Assembly (NCBI GenBank): GCA_025642075.2
Contig: JAODUO010001059.1
Coordinates: 96,388 to 160,387 of the forward strand
From: Ridgeia piscesae
Lineage: Eukaryota > Annelida > Polychaeta > Sabellida > Siboglinidae
DNA: 64,000 bases
Direction of reading: 5' to 3'
Part shown: in pieces, positions 1-12,412 of the stretch
Layout of the letters: each line of letters begins with the position of its first letter
Position numbering within the stretch: the stretch's first letter is position 1
Notes under the pieces: model-generated
Told to the model about the DNA's origin: nothing
Seen by the model: the letters and a program-made list of their open reading frames with translations, nothing else
Databases searched by the model: none
Translations under genes and position numbers: made by a program

Positions 1-1383
1 ACAAGAACAGCGCAAATACCCACCTTAATTTGAAGAAGTCATTGCATAAGCAGGTTCCAAAAACTTATAATTTATGCTTAAAATAATTCTGTAATTGTAA
101 TATTTCATTTACCAACCACCAGCATATATTTACATATTCTGAATATGACACCAATTTAGATTGACTACCATAATGTTCAATGTGTGAAGAGTACCCACAA
201 CTTCTAGTTACTTAAAAACTTCTTTAAATATGATCCGAGAATTAAAATAAATTGTATGACTGCCAAATCTAAATAAAATTGACGCTGCAAAATACAGATT
301 TGCTCACCAATGGCTGTTGTGGAGCTGACACTCAATGAATAATAGAGCTATATGTAGGTGCACTACGCATTTGATTAGGGAATGTTAATGCAGACACGAA
401 CGTTGACAGATAACTAATCCTGACAAGTCACAAACATAATATGAATAAAATTGTAACGCGTGCTGTTATTAGATCATTAAATTTCTCCAAAACTGCCTAC
501 ATTGCACGCGTCACTATTCACTTTAATTGTTTACACGTCTAAGTGCTAGATAACCATGCAGAGTAATTTTACCTCAATATCAATACAGCAAATCAACTGA
601 ATGGATACCTACAATATACACTAGAATTAAACTTGTTTGTTTGGGTGAAAAATGAATGGAAAATGGACATTGGTTTCCTAAACAACATCTTTTGTAATCC
701 GATCATTCATCAATTCACAACAAAGCTGTCCATCATTTCACAATAAAGTTGTCTCCGATGGAGTGATCACTAAGACTTCGTGATGCAATTTCACCTTGGC
801 GCATTAAAAAAATTATAATAGATGTAAACATCACTGACACTGTCTGTCAGACAGCGAATTGAGATTACAATCTAACGAATAAGCACATACATGCACACAT
901 ACGGAGCCATCTGTGATTTTGTTAAAATCGGCTAAGGTCACTGACCAATGGTTCAACTGACATCTTCCACTTTGTGTCCCTGTAATTGTGGGAGAAGGGT
1001 AGCTAGCTACCCAACAAAATAACACAGCACCCACTCGATGGCCCAGACCCAGGTTTCGCGGATCGTTTCGGTCCCCGCCCCTCCTCATGCTAACGATGTA
1101 TAAACAGTTGTGTGAATAAATGACGACCAGTTACACGAATTTAATGCATTGCGTTTGACGGCTGACTCCATCATTCATACAAAGATATGAAGACGGCGAG
1201 TTGTGACGATTAAAAACCCAGTGAAAGACCGCCGAGTACGTAGGAATCATTCAGCCGTGCCGAAAAATGGCGTTTCGAAGTTAAATATATAGGGTAAAAC
1301 AAGCCTTGTAACAGTCGCACTGACAGTCCACAGTGAGTGACAATTAACAAAACCAATAGTCACCTACGATGTGTCGGACTTAC

Positions 1384-1468
1384 CTATTCTGGTGACGAGG
1401 GAGGCCGTAATTATAACTGTAAACAGACACTTCGCCATAGAGTGCTTTCCCCAGCTAGCATCCGCCAT
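1384..1468 (-). CDS. candidate first coding exon of an unidentified gene
   Basis: On the minus strand an ATG in the context CAAAATGGCGG opens 28 codons that start MADASWGKHSMAKCLF and contain a hydrophobic run (CLFTVIITASLV). They end at a near-ideal donor, AATAG|gtaagt, at 1,384/1,383. The next minus-strand acceptor with a good pyrimidine tract (ctcccacaattacag, about 999) is in phase and would give ...TRIGTQSGRCQLNHW..., open down to 831 or to a possible donor TCC|gtatgt. The surrounding 1.0-1.5 kb is CpG-rich compared with its flanks, as at promoters. The protein is not recognised. A chance start plus chance donor remains possible, because only the first 28 codons look convincing. Confidence 0.3.
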
Positions 1469-2305
1469 TTTGATAAAGCACGGTGGGAATGACGTCACGC
1501 CATATATGGCTGTGCCATCAAATGAACGCACACCTCAGACGATTTTGTACACAAATTTGGGAAGGGCAAAAATATGGGCCAGCCAAAATAAGGTTCGATG
1601 GGGAAATCTACTTAGTTAGCTCCTCACTACTTCTTTTGTATACCATGGAAAAACGCACGGAAATCGTCACATGGTGTTGAAAATGTTACATCTTTCAGTA
1701 ATCCTTTCGAAGATATCTATAACACAAATTAATTTAGAGGGAATGTAAAGCACGTGGCGGCCTGTGTATGCTATGCTCATCTAAGATAATTAAAATAACA
1801 ATTGGCAATGGTAATATATATAAAATATAAATTGTTCAATTAGTTTATGAAAATCACCCTACTGAAGACACACAATGCATATTGCACGAGCGGGCCATTG
1901 TGGTGCAACGGTTGACGTCGCAATCTCACCAGGTAGTCGATAGTACTAAACTGGGACCGCACGTGCATGCATGCAGTAAAAAAATTGATTTTCAGTTAGT
2001 CTTTATTTGGATCTGTCAGTAATTCTGGCGTAGGATCGAGCAAACAAGACTTCTACGCACCACAGCCAATAATTGTGTTCATCAAGCTCTGCTCTTCGAA
2101 TAATAATTACTCAATCATCCAGGGCGCGTGTTCAAGTATAATATATGTCACTCTCAAGCTTCAATTCACCTCGGGAATTTATCACTCTGAGAACATACTC
2201 TGATTGAAGTTTTATTATTGAAAATGGTTTGTTATATTATTAAATGTTTTAGGTGTGCATGTCAAAATAACAGTTGTTGATCAAGCTATTCTTTCGCTTT
2301 ATTCA

Positions 2306-2308
<3 letters not shown>
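1469..2308. other. unassigned AT-rich DNA
   Basis: No gene or repeat is recognised. A stretch near 1,885-1,960 (gtggtgcaacggttgacgtcgc) faintly resembles the A-box half of a tRNA-derived SINE, but no B box follows. Confidence 0.3.

Positions 2309-2382
<74 letters not shown>
2309..2382. repeat. (TA)n microsatellite, 74 bp
   Basis: Pure TA dinucleotide run of 37 units. Confidence 0.98.
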
Positions 2383-2385
<3 letters not shown>

Positions 2386-3049
2386 AGAAAGACGAAGTAG
2401 ACAAAGATAAAGAGGAAATTAAAACAAGATGAAATGAAGCATATATGGGGAGGAAGCTAACGCAAAATCAAACTCCGAGTCTGAGGTTAAGGCAAGGAAC
2501 AGTCAGTCTAGAGGGGCTTTTGTGGCATTGAAGAACATTTTGAAGACCCATATATTAGATCAGCTACAGAACCATAATGCGTATGTTCAGGAGTAATGTC
2601 TTGATCGTGATATACTTTATGATGTAGAATCATGGAAAGTCACAAAGGCATACGTTATGCTGGAAGTTTTTGAAAATAATTATATGTTTCATGATGATTG
2701 AAAATTTGCGAATATACTGGCAGAACAATATTCCCAACAAGTATCTTCACGAAGATCTTACATGCAACCCATCTCTCTCGAGATTAAAAGTAGTCTTAAC
2801 TTACTTTCGCTCGGCTGTGTAATATCATCGCCGAGAAGCTAGTCTGGCGAAACATGCGTGCTTTTGCTTATGTAACCTTGTGTCACTGCTCACGATCGAA
2901 TATCTCAAAGTCAGGCGGGAAAAAGTTGTATAAAGTATAAACGAAAATGTATTATAATATTTAATTTTTATATAGTATATATGCTTTTGACATGATAACG
3001 AAGCTAAGTTCTAAAATGTCTATACACAAAACAAAAAGTACAAAATAAA
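2383..3049. other. unassigned AT-rich DNA
   Basis: No open frame, RNA gene or repeat is recognised. Confidence 0.3.
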
Positions 3050-3975
3050 AAACTAACAACGAATTTTTTTAATTTATGTTTATTTTGTGTGTGACATGTT
3101 GAATTTTGAATAGTTTGTTTTATAATATATTATCTCATAAAATCTGTATCTCTTTTTTATTTCAATTTCAGCCTGAGTGCCAATCAGCGTTTCTAGCGGG
3201 TAAGGCCGACCTGGCGGTCGAGACCCCAGGCAGTAGTTACAAGCTCACAAGTGCTGCCAACGCACGGAGCCTGCGTGAAGATTGATAGTCTCGCTTAACC
3301 GACTGTCGGTCGGCTGCGGAACTACCATCTTGCCGTAGTTTAAATTTTGATAAACAACTGCAAATTTGTATTTCTATTTATTTTGTGTTAATATAAGTTA
3401 AATTTTGATTTTTTATAATACAACATTATTGAAAAAAAGGTATTATTTAATTTGTATGTTATTCGTGTTGGGCTAAACAATGCTGCCACCTCACGGATAC
3501 TGACTAATCCTGCCGTAATTCTTATTTTATAAACAACTGTAAATTGGAATTTACTTATTTTTGTGTTAATATAACTTCAAAGTTGAATACTTTTCATAGG
3601 ATATCATTATCTTGTAAAAAATATATCGTTATTATTATTTTTATTTCATGGTTGGCCTGAGAGCCAATCAGCGTCTCTACCCCACAGAGTTAGATAATTG
3701 ATCTTTCCCCTATAGTCCCTATAGACTACTGGTTCTACTGGTGTGTTCTGTTTATATTTATGCTCTATCCTAATCTGGGGTAAGGCCGTAACAAATGCAG
3801 AGCGTTTCTTTCCCCATGCAGAGTTGAGGGGCTTAAAAGTGCTGTCACCTCACGGAGCCTGGGTAACCGAGGCCTGGAGATTGATCGGACCAAAAGGTGC
3901 TGCCATCTCACGGCGTCGTAGTAACCGAGGCGAGGCTATTCCGAGAGTAGCTGTATGTACTAGAGCACTGCAGCA
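3050..3975. repeat. diverged tandem duplication with a CACGGAGCCTG sub-motif
   Basis: The block from about 3,150 (tttatttca...gcctgagtgccaatcagcg) recurs at about 3,640 (tttatttca...gcctgagagccaatcagcg). The intervening AT-rich half (ataaacaactg.aaatt... ttgtgttaatata) occurs twice, near 3,350 and 3,530. A core resembling TGCTGCCACCTCACGGAGCCTG appears four times (about 3,255, 3,481, 3,840, 3,897), twice followed by GTAACCGAGGC. No transposon ends were found. Confidence 0.7.
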
Positions 3976-4589
3976 CTAGCATGGGACAAGAAAGCGCGAG
4001 AAAGACCAAAGGAGACACGGAAACAATCAGTGGAGCGGGACTGCGGGAGATGAAAGCATTGTAAAAGTGATGCTTAGAGTGTTGTAACAATCATCTGACT
4101 CTGCGATATTGTCATTGGGCCACATAATGGCACATACAGAACATATGGGGACCACTCTAATAAGAAGAACGTGAACGTACTGGCATGTCTGTATGTCTGG
4201 TGTCGTCCGGTTGTTACAGGAAGCACTGTGAAAATTACTTATACTTTAAACATTATTTATACTCTACAATATGCAATAGTTGTGCGAAATGGAAGTCTAT
4301 GGAATTCTAACTAAAGCCATGTGCGAGTAAAGCTAAGATCTCATATGCGGATGCGGCATGCGGATACGGCTACAATTTGCGGATGCGTCATGCGTCTTGA
4401 GTGATTTCATACATTGCGGAACGTAGTACATTTAACTCTACTATTGACAGCGCCACGAGATGGGAGCATTGTAGGATTCCCATATTTATTATTAGTTTAT
4501 TTTTACAACAAGCATTTCTAAGCGTCGTATCTCAGGGACCAGCCCGTTCATAGGCACGCAAAAACATAGTAAAATGTACATGGAATATA

Positions 4590-4594
<5 letters not shown>

Positions 4595-4663
<69 letters not shown>
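4595..4663. repeat. (TA)n microsatellite
   Basis: Pure AT dinucleotide run inside the inverted-repeat element, directly before the 24-bp minisatellite. Confidence 0.97.
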
Positions 4664-4666
<3 letters not shown>

Positions 4667-4675
4667 CTAACGATA

Positions 4676-6400
4676 CCGTATCACAAGACCAGCAACCGTA
4701 CCCGCACACAAACCGCAACCGTACCCGCATCACAAGCCGCATCCGTACAACCGCAACCGTACCCGCATACACAAACCGCACCGTACCCGCAACACAAGCC
4801 GCATCCGTACCCGCAACACAAACCGCAACCGTACCCGCATCACAAACCGCAACCGTACCCGCAACACAAGCCGCATCCGTACCCGCATACAAAGCCGCAA
4901 CCGTACCCGCAACACAAACCGCAACCGTACCCGCATCACAAACCGCAACCGTACCCACAACACAAGCCGCATCCGTACCCGCAACACAAGCCGCAACCGT
5001 ACCCGCATCACAAACCGCAACCGTACCCGCATCACAAGCCGCAACCGTACCCAATCACAACCGCATCCGTACCCGCAACACAAGCCGCATTTTCCGTACC
5101 GCAACAAACCGCAATCCGTACCCGCAACACAAGCCGCATCCGTACCCGCAATCGATACAAGACCGCAACCGTACCCGCACACAAGCCGCAACCGTACCCG
5201 CATCACAAAGCCGCATCCGTACCCGCATCACAAGCCGCAACCGTACCCGCATCACAAGCCGCAACCGTACCCGCAACACAAGCCGCAACCGTACCCGCAT
5301 CCGTACCCGCATACACAAGCCGCAACCGTACCCGCATCACAAACCGCATCCGTACCCGCAACACAAGCCGCAACCGTACCCGCAACACAAGCCGCATCCG
5401 TACCCGCAACACAAGCCGCAACCGTACCCGCATCACAAACCGCATCCGTACCCGCATCACAAGCCGCAACCGTACCCGCAACCGTACCCGCATCACAAGC
5501 CGCAACCGTACCCGCAACACAACCGCAACCGTACCCGCATCACAAACCGCAACCGTACCCGCACACAAGCCGCAACCGTACCCGCAACACAAGCCGCAAC
5601 CGTACCCGCAACCGTACCCGCAACCGTACCCGCATCACAAGCCCAACCGTACCCGCATCACAAGCCGCAACCGTACCCGCATCACAAGCGCAACCGTACC
5701 CGCACACAAGCCGCATCCGTACCCGCACACAAGCCGCATCCGTACCCGCAACACAAGCCGCACCGTACCCGCATCACAAACCGCAACCGTACCCGCAACA
5801 CAAGCCGCATCCGTACCCGCAACACAAGCCGCATCCGTACCCGCAACACAAGCCGCAACCGTACCCGCATCACAAACCGCATCCGTACCCGCAACACAAG
5901 CCGCAACCGTACCCGCATCACAAACCGCATCCGTACCAGCAACACAAGCCGCATCCGTACCCGCAACACAAGCCGCAACCGTACCCGCATTACAAGCCGC
6001 AACCGTACCCACATCACAAACCGCATCCGTACCCGCATCACAAACCGCATCCGTAACCGCAACACAACCGCAACCGTACCCGCAACACAAGCCGCATCCG
6101 TACCCGCATCACTAACCGCAACCATACCCGCAACGCAAGCCGCAACCGTACCACAAGCCGCAACCATACCCGCATCACAAGCCGCAATCGTACCCGCATC
6201 ACAAGCCGCAACCGTACCCGCATCACAAGCCGCAACCGTACCCGCATCACAAACCGCAACCGTACCCGCATCACAAACCGCAACCGTACCCGCATCACAA
6301 GCCGCAACCGTACCCGCAACACAAGCCGCAACCGTACCCGCATCACAAACCGCATCCGTACCCACACCACAAGCCGCAACACAAGTCGCATCCGCGTCTG
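4676..6400. repeat. 24-bp minisatellite, about 70 units
   Basis: Tandem units of two related 12-mers, CCGCAACCGTAC followed by CCGCATCACAAG, with A/T and A/G variants (CAACACAAG, CATCACAAA). Single 12-bp steps occur, for example near 5,470-5,490 and 5,600-5,630 where CCGCAACCGTAC repeats by itself. Because 24 is a multiple of 3, each strand keeps long open frames (PQPYPHHK-type and VAACDAGT-type repeats). These follow from the repeat and are not called as genes. Confidence 0.95.
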
Positions 6401-6493
6401 CACATACGAAATCACTCAATCACATAGTGTAGCCATTTGTTGCCGCATACCGCGTCCGAATGACGCATCCGTAAATATGGAATCCTAGCTTAA

Positions 6494-9224
6494 TCCATGC
6501 ATTAATGGAGTAACGTGTCATCTAATAGTGAATGCTGAGAATAGTAACGTCTTATGGATGTTCCTTCCCAGCTAACTGGATTGGTTTGTGACGGTCTGGA
6601 AATTAAAATCCGGTCTAGGGTGTCATCCCACGTATACATAACCTACGCGGTGACTGTGTTGCTTAATAATATTTGTTGCGCGCTGTAGCAATGACCTACT
6701 TTTTCCCTACCTTGCAGACTACAATTTCGTGCGCGCACATGTTCACGCCAGTAGACAGTTACATAAGTCCCAAACGGACAGAGATATGTAAGATGTTATG
6801 AAAAAAAATTAAGATTTGTATATACAGCTGTACGATCTATGAACAGCGCGAGAACTACTGCTGTGGCGAAGCAATAAGATGCACAACGTTCTGAGACAAG
6901 GATGTTAAGACAAAAAAGTGACGCTAATGATGAGATTTTGTTATGTTTATTAATAATAATTGCAAGAAAGTAAGCTCATCAATATATTACTAACGTAAAC
7001 TATAATAATCAGACCTGCCACATTTTTGGGGTGGCAATCTGTATTTTTGACTTAAAATACAACATATAAGTCAAATAAACATCCAATAATATAATTTAAT
7101 AGAGACATCGTTTAACCATGAAAGGAAAGCTGAACAAGTACGGAGAATTTTGCAAATACTCAAACATAATTAATGGGACAGCTTTCAGTTATTAAAGGCC
7201 AAATAACACCGACTATTAATGCAATAAAAATTAAATTAACAATGCAAAAGTTGAAAGAGAAACTTGTATAATAAGGTCATATAATCCAGAACAATCTACT
7301 CTGCTTTTGTTGTTCTGCAATGATTCAAACATTGCATTAACTTAACCATTACCTATTTTAAAATGTCATTGAATTTTGTTTCAGTAACTGATTAATTGAA
7401 TATAACAATTCTCCCAATATTGTTTATTTAGCTTATACTATAGATCGACTGAAATCCTAGCTTGGGTGATGCAGGTTGTAATGACTAAAACATGTTTTTG
7501 ACATGCATCTTTCTATATGTAGTATGTTCTGCTGATGAGTCTTGTCAAATATACATCAAGCCTATGTTTGCATTGGGTTGAATACTTACCAGATGGCACA
7601 TTGATTAACGCTGTCTTTACCTGTACAGAGCGATAATAGGGAATATGTCCGGTACGGCGTTGTACTTGTACCAAAATTATAACTGGTGTCAATATTAAGT
7701 CATGCAGGTCTTGTGTGTGAATTTTGATAATTGAAGGGATTAGTTACCTATCGTTTCACTGACTGCACGTCACGCTGACTGGTTTGATGTCCGATCGTTT
7801 AAGTAATTTCAACGGAGGCAGGCAAGAAATACTGCAGTCATGTACGTCTGATAACGTCAATAATAACAACTAAAGTAACATTTCGCCAATTTGGCAGAGT
7901 TTTTATTTATTTTCGCCAAATAGCAAACTGTTTCGCCTATGGCGATGGGCAGCGCTACCTGAGAGATTGCACCATTTCCATCTGTTGAGCCACCTACCGC
8001 GGTTTTCAAAACTAAAATTTATGAGCGCGCCATCTTTTGCACGTTAAAATAAACTAATTGGTGGTTTAGTTCGTTCGTTTCGAATCGATTTACTTAGTCA
8101 CTAACAATAGACGATTATCCCATTATACTGTATAGTTTTGTGACGCATACAAGGAAATACAAATCCATATCAAAATGGAGTACGACCGTATCACTCAAAA
8201 AACGCCAACAACATAATTACGGACATAATTTGATTTTATTCATGCACTTTGACATTATATACATAACTACATACAGCAGGATAAACTTTCATTGATTTCT
8301 GAACAGTGAGTTGCTCATAACGGAGATCCAACTGAATTTCCCATTACAGAGGAAGTTCCGTTAATTGGATTTTGTTGGTCAATTTATTACTGAACAGATA
8401 CAACAGGGCAGTACAATATATAAACGTGTTTGTTGGTGTGCTCTGTGATTTATTCATTTAGAAAATTTACGTGACACCTTATTATCGACAGCAATAAATA
8501 GCATAAGTTTACAAATGTGACAGTAAGTATTGGGCAGATGTGGTCTTAATTAGAAGGTTGGCTTGGTCTATTTGACTGTTTTATTTCATATTTATATTTC
8601 CGGTATATTTCAGATACCCTGTAGAATATCACTAACGTGAATGTTTCGGTTGCATTTATTATAAAGTAACAGCTATGATGTCGAATGACTAGAAACTTAA
8701 TGATTACTGATATAAACTTACATCTCATTGACTGACGCAAATAGTCAGTTAAAATTATTACAAAGCTGGAACAGCTGACTGCAAAGAATGTTAATCAGTG
8801 TTAGCATAATTTATACATGTAAACAAAATGCTTGTCACTGTGCATGTTAATGTTACTTACAGAAGAAATACTGTGTTTAACAAACAACTGATGCCTCCGT
8901 GAAGTTGAAACCTCAAAATTCTTTTCTTTTAAATAGTTACTCAGTATACAATTCTTATCATTAATCAAACAGCACCCGTCAGACAAAGAACCTTCTGAAA
9001 CAATCACCTGTATCTTTATAGTTACACTGTCTGCACTGACCCAACGTTACATGGCAAGTTTGATTAGTTTCACCACAAATGTGTCTGCACACTTGGTAAA
9101 TATGTTGCAAATCGTCATCATGAGTTCAACATCAACGTACGAGTCATCCTCCTTGCACAGAACGTACGCACATACACAAATGTTACTGTAGACATGCATA
9201 CACACATAAATACACTATAGGCCG
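6494..9224. other. unassigned intergenic DNA
   Basis: AT-rich sequence without a convincing gene. Short open frames near 8.5-9.0 kb lack family similarity or supporting splice sites. This is likely the 3' flank of the minus-strand LDAF1 gene. Confidence 0.3.
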
Positions 9225-10682
9225 TCAATCGTTCTTCTCAGAGACACTGTCTTTGATGCATTCGCCGTTGACGGCGCCAATGTCGTCCAGAACGCGTGCT
9301 TCAGCACGGTATGACTTGAACTTCTCGGTGAGTTTTGTAACAGAGATCTCGAGCAGTCGTTGGCTCATGCCAATCACGAACCACGACACTCCCAGGAAAG
9401 TGCAGATCCCAATGGAGAGAAAGCCGAGCACAAATAGTGAGCCAGACAGCACGAGGCAGCCACAGGTGAGAAGGAATCCTGCAAACATTGCACATGTTTA
9501 AAGTGAGTGTGCCTCCTGATTTTACATTTTATTTTTATTGTGCAATTATGTTATACAGTATTAATTACATCTATTATAAGGTACTGAAAACCCAAGTATG
9601 TTTAACGAAATAGAACCAACTTTAGAATTTAATCTTAAATGATTATATTAATTACAGCAGTCATTCAAATTTTTGACAAATGAGTTCGAATAGTTCCGAG
9701 AACAACAAATGTCAGCGCGACGCCGTCAACGTGGCTTTCACTGTTCACGCCAACGATTCTTCTGAAGGTAAACAACTGATTCGTCATGAAGCAAGAAATT
9801 TCACCAACAAATAATGGATTATCACGACATAATTTATTTGCTAATACGATACAACATATTTAAATTATATAGTATAACATTACTGTACAATAAAAAAACA
9901 TGGGAGGCACAGTTCATTTAAATGGATTCTTTGTTCGCTTACCCGGGGTATTAGACATTCGAGATGTGCTTTTTCAAATAAATATAATTTCCCATAAATA
10001 CTTTCTCTGCTACTTTTGTCTTGCACATGTATGCATAACTTGGATGTTATCTGCATGAAAAGCTAATACATAACTGTGTTTAAGTGAATAATGTTGAGCT
10101 TGCTGCCTTGTGGATGCCCATCACATTTGGAATGCTTAATGCTTTGTCGTGCCCCTGATTTACAGGGTACAGTACTAAAGAAGCCATTCCGTTAGTGTTA
10201 TCATTATTATTCCTATTAATACCAGAATAAATATGTCACAGGTATGCAGCTCGTCAAAATGCAGTTATACTATTAAACACAAAAAGTATCACAATGTGAA
10301 CATTGCAACCCTGAATTACATTCCAGTTACAGAAAAGTCAGAGAGCTGTTTTTGACATCTGACACTAATCACAAATTCAGATTGCAAAGCTACCGAGTTA
10401 GGTGACCTTACCTTCAATGCAGAGAAAGGTGGCAAATGTAAGCAGTGCACTTCCAACGGCAAACGCGACGAAGCACATTATCGGCACACAACACATGGTG
10501 GTGGTCAGTAGGATGGAGAGTGTGATGACCGGGTGGTCAGAGGCGTACTTCTGACCGACGCAGAGTGTCTCCTTCAATTGCAGCCTCGACTGAGTGTCAC
10601 GCATCACCTGGAGAATTCGCTGCCACGCCGCATCCATCAACTCTGTCACCAAGTCTGTCTCCCCCTCCATTGCTGCCGTCTG
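9225..10682 (-). CDS. LDAF1: lipid droplet assembly factor 1 (promethin/TMEM159 family)
   Basis: Two coding exons join cleanly. Exon A is 10,682-10,412, with acceptor tttgtttcag, ATG at 10,670 (MEGETDLVTEL...) and donor GAAG|gtaagg. Exon B is 9,478-9,225, with acceptor gtttgcag and stop TGA at 9,225-9,227. The phase-1 junction reads ...LCIEG|FLLTCG.... The 170-residue product has an N-terminal amphipathic helix, GQKYASDHPVITLSILL, and two long hydrophobic hairpins across the exon junction. The vertebrate protein has the same architecture (161 residues, similar SHPFLAFTLL...LEGL order). LDAF1 acts in the ER membrane, where it partners seipin to define sites of lipid-droplet formation. The charged C-terminal tail (EKFKSYRAEARVL) is longer than in vertebrates. 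The acceptor upstream of the ATG implies a further 5' non-coding exon, possibly ending at the donor-like CTT|gtaagg near 15,977. Confidence 0.85.
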
Positions 10683-12131
10683 CTGAAACAAAACCATAAT
10701 ATAAATATTAAGACAAAGACAAAATATTGCAATGCCTTAAATTATAATTTGTTACACATTATATTAATTCATATTTACAGTTTTATTTATTTATTTATTT
10801 TAATGTCATGAATTGTTTTCCTAATACACTTAGGTGTAACTCCTGTAACTTAGTCAAATAATCACAGATAACATCTGTGATTAAAGTCTTAAATTATTTT
10901 ATTTGTTATACATAAATATTGCATATTGTCTAAATAATATATACACAAATGTACTGAATTACCTAGTATTTCATTCTAGTTTTAACAAAATTTACATGTA
11001 CTTAGTCATGTTTTTATGTATCCATTTCAATATCTGGTTCCCCAGAGAGAAATAAACCATTACTAAAAACAAATTCTAAATCTGTATAGTCGTGTGCAAT
11101 AAGAACACTTATATATCCAGATAAAATCCATTTCGGGGTGCTGTGATTACATAAATATGTATACATGTATATATGTAATTTTTTTTATATTAAATCAGTT
11201 AAAGTAAATGACAGTACATAAAATATGTATAAAAATAATAAATGATATATAAATAAGTTACATCTAAATATGATTATTAAAATAAATGGTATATTGATCA
11301 TAAATGAGTGAAGACATTTGTATAAAAACATGTACAAGAAATTAAAAATAAATAGGTAAAAAAAGTATTTAAATAAAATAAAATGACACATACGAACACA
11401 ACACATTGCAAAGGACATCACATCAACAAGAGAACCATCCTACACACTATGCAAAGAAAGACATGTTATAACTGTTTGACATACCCCAGAGTAATCATTA
11501 TTTGTTATGCTTATAGAAAATGTTGGTTTAGATACATTAAGTATGTTTTGCGGGTGGCTTCTGTGATAGCAGTCACTTTTAGTCTTAGTAGGAGTCACTC
11601 TTCCCAAACTCTTACTTTTTGTTGAAAAATGCCTACTACCGGGTACTAGTACTGCTACTATTCTATTCTGCTGATTACATGTTTAATTGTATATTACACA
11701 TTTCAGCACTACATACAGAAGGATACCGCATTTATTCCACTAAGTGTACATGCCCTGATAAGTGTGTACATGCCCTAGTATGTGTACACCTCACCTTTGA
11801 ACAGTGTCTAACAATGCACCCTAATGCCATGCTATATGTATGTTGATTCCATAATTATAATTTCATTTGAACATTTATCACCTACCCGAGTGTGTGACCT
11901 CACATTAGAGTCAGAGATGAAAGAAGATCAAAAGTTACACCTAAATTATCAAACTGTAGCATCATAGTCATTCATATTAGCTTTTAGTCACGCTTGGGAA
12001 CAAAATAAAATAATTTATATGAAATGGGTGTACGCTTATTAGAACTTTACTATACTTTAGCATAGTTTGATCTTCTAAAACATTTGTTATGCTTAATAAA
12101 ACGAATATGGTATATGTATGTCTATATACAC
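10683..12131. other. 5' intron/flank of LDAF1
   Basis: Very AT-rich (TTTA, ATAA runs). No coding exon is recognised. It probably lies within the first intron of the minus-strand gene. Confidence 0.4.
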
Positions 12132-12266
12132 CAGACATGGGGCAGAAGTACTCAGTACTCATAAAACTTATGGGCCATGTACTCGTACTCATTGTACTCA
12201 TATTTTACGAGTTCATCTGAGTAATTTCTTAATAAATAATGGGAAAACTAAATTTATGGATAACTT

Positions 12267-12349
12267 CTGAAATATTTCAATGTTACAAACATTAAATTCT
12301 ATCTCAAATAACAAAGAATTTAATGTTTGTAACATTTAAATATTTCAGG
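12267..12349. repeat. near-perfect inverted repeat (34-nt arms)
   Basis: The left arm starts CTGAAATATTTCAATG and ends ACATTAAATTCT. The right arm is its reverse complement with one mismatch, separated by about 15 nt. Transcribed from either strand it would form a long hairpin. Confidence 0.9.
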
Positions 12350-12375
12350 AGTTTCATTTTATAGCTATAAATAAA

Positions 12376-12412
12376 GGTGGAATTCTACCTGAAATAACAA
12401 ACAATTCCACCT
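12376..12412. repeat. second inverted repeat (AAGGTGGAATT arms)
   Basis: AAGGTGGAATT and AATTCCACCTT face each other about 17 nt apart, with a loop (ctgaaataacaaac) related to the loop of the larger hairpin just upstream (ctcaaataacaaag). Confidence 0.85.

Larger units (their letters stand above)
4331..6490. mobile_element. non-autonomous inverted-repeat transposon (Harbinger-like) containing a minisatellite
   Basis: The left end AGCTAAGATCTCATATGCGG and the right end read inward, AGCTAGGATTCCATATTTAC, form imperfect terminal inverted repeats that continue through GCGGATGCG-type subterminal motifs for about 80 bp, including agtgatttcat/gaaatcact. Both ends are flanked by TAA (4,328-4,330 and 6,491-6,493), consistent with a 3-bp target duplication of PIF/Harbinger type. 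No transposase is present. The interior holds a (TA)n run and the 24-bp minisatellite. The superfamily assignment is inference from the target site only. Confidence 0.6.

Noticed and set aside
4548..6419. Long Pro/Gln/Tyr/His-rich and Val/Ala/Cys-rich open frames
   Set aside because: Translation of a 24-bp tandem repeat (multiple of 3) on both strands. No start context, splice signals or unique sequence.
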